From assembly GCA_036924085.1 (NCBI GenBank), contig JAVGWX010000004.1, positions 82,114,941 through 82,178,940 of the forward strand: DNA of 64,000 nucleotides. Direction: 5' to 3'. The number at the start of each line of letters is the position of its first letter. Within the stretch, counting starts at the first letter, position 1. The DNA is from Ariolimax columbianus (taxonomy: Eukaryota > Mollusca > Gastropoda > Stylommatophora > Arionidae). Under the pieces are notes generated by a model. It made no database searches. It saw nothing but the letters and a program-made list of their open reading frames with translations, and had not been told where the DNA came from. This document shows, piece by piece, positions 63,600 through 64,000 of the stretch. The translations under genes and the position numbers were made by a program.

Positions 63600-64000
63600 C
63601 TGCAACAGGGCAGACTGGCTAAGAAGAAGGGATCGAAAAACGTAGGCTCATCTGGTACCCATAAATGACATGCTGAAGTCGGATGGTGTCGAACCAAAGG
63701 GTGTAAATATCGCAGGCGAACTGTACACTACGACACAACTGCATTCCGTTCTACGGACTACATCCTGATACTTGCAAAGCCCTTTTCAGGTCTTGGTAGC
63801 GGGGTTTTGAGAACGGTCAGGGCTTAGTAGTGGGAGATTGAGAACGGCCAGGGCTTGGTAGCGGGAGATTGAGAACGGTCAGGGCTTGGTAGTGGGAGAT
63901 TGAGAACGGTCAGGGCCTGGTAGTGGGAGATTGAGAACGGTCATGGCTTGGTAGCGGGAGATTGAGAACGGTCATGGCTTGGTAGTGGGAGATTGAAAAC
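63600..64000 (+). mobile_element. SINE-A copy whose tail end has become a 31-bp array
   Basis: 63600-63800 is SINE-A (ctgcaacagggcagactggc, aagggatcgaaaaacg, gaagtcggatggtgtcg, ctgcattccgttctacggac, gcccttttcaggtcttggta). From 63801 to the window edge the block agggcttggtagtgggagat + tgagaacggtc (31 bp) repeats about six times. That block is the last part of SINE-A. The array continues past the window. Confidence 0.9.

Overview
The window looks like intergenic or intronic DNA from an animal with a large, repeat-rich genome. I infer a lophotrochozoan, most likely a gastropod mollusc, from the mix of non-LTR retrotransposons (CR1/L2-like, several RTE-like, and an RNase H-bearing I-group family), a mariner relative, and many tRNA-derived SINEs. 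No lineage-specific gene confirms this. I found no complete host gene, no rRNA gene, no bona fide tRNA gene and no CRISPR. The only possible host coding sequence is one small exon-like segment near 29.3-29.4 kb on the minus strand. Most long open frames in the window are low-complexity repeats or retroelement remnants.

Layout. 1-17 kb: SINEs, LINE fragments, and minisatellites at 3.5, 8.8 and 12.9-14.4 kb; the last is a 25-bp array grown inside a SINE. 14.4-17 kb: two degraded endonuclease-RT LINEs, one scrambled by inversions. 17-24 kb: LINE fragments, a dead mariner at 18.3-18.9 kb and a 37-bp array inside a LINE. 24-29 kb: long CTT tract, CR1/L2-like LINE 3' end, 36-bp and 29-bp arrays, RNase H LINE. 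29-37.7 kb: the exon candidate, SINEs, and the best-preserved LINE fragment (34.3-35.4 kb, intact 357-residue RNase H frame). 37.7-50.7 kb: arrays of 34, 5, 17, 32 and 23 bp, an inverted SINE pair around a 5'-inverted LINE, and TG-rich DNA. 51.9-60.2 kb: a SINE family with a CR1/L2-like tail, including one copy that grew an internal 28-bp array and was then hit by a 2.1-kb LINE. 60-64 kb: more SINEs, a 1.3-kb 28/31-bp array and a 31-bp array at the right edge.

How the parts relate. LINE families supply retrotransposition machinery and SINEs appear to borrow it. One tRNA-headed SINE shares its 3' end with the CR1/L2-like LINE, and another shares its 3' end with an RTE-like LINE. A third, abundant family (here called SINE-A) carries the same (GAA)n tail as the RNase H LINE. 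Target-site duplications can be read directly around eleven or more insertions, so a relative order of events can be reconstructed. Several SINEs and one LINE have been seeds for minisatellites. Family labels A, B, C, D, E, F, G, K, S1 and G2 are mine, for cross-reference only.
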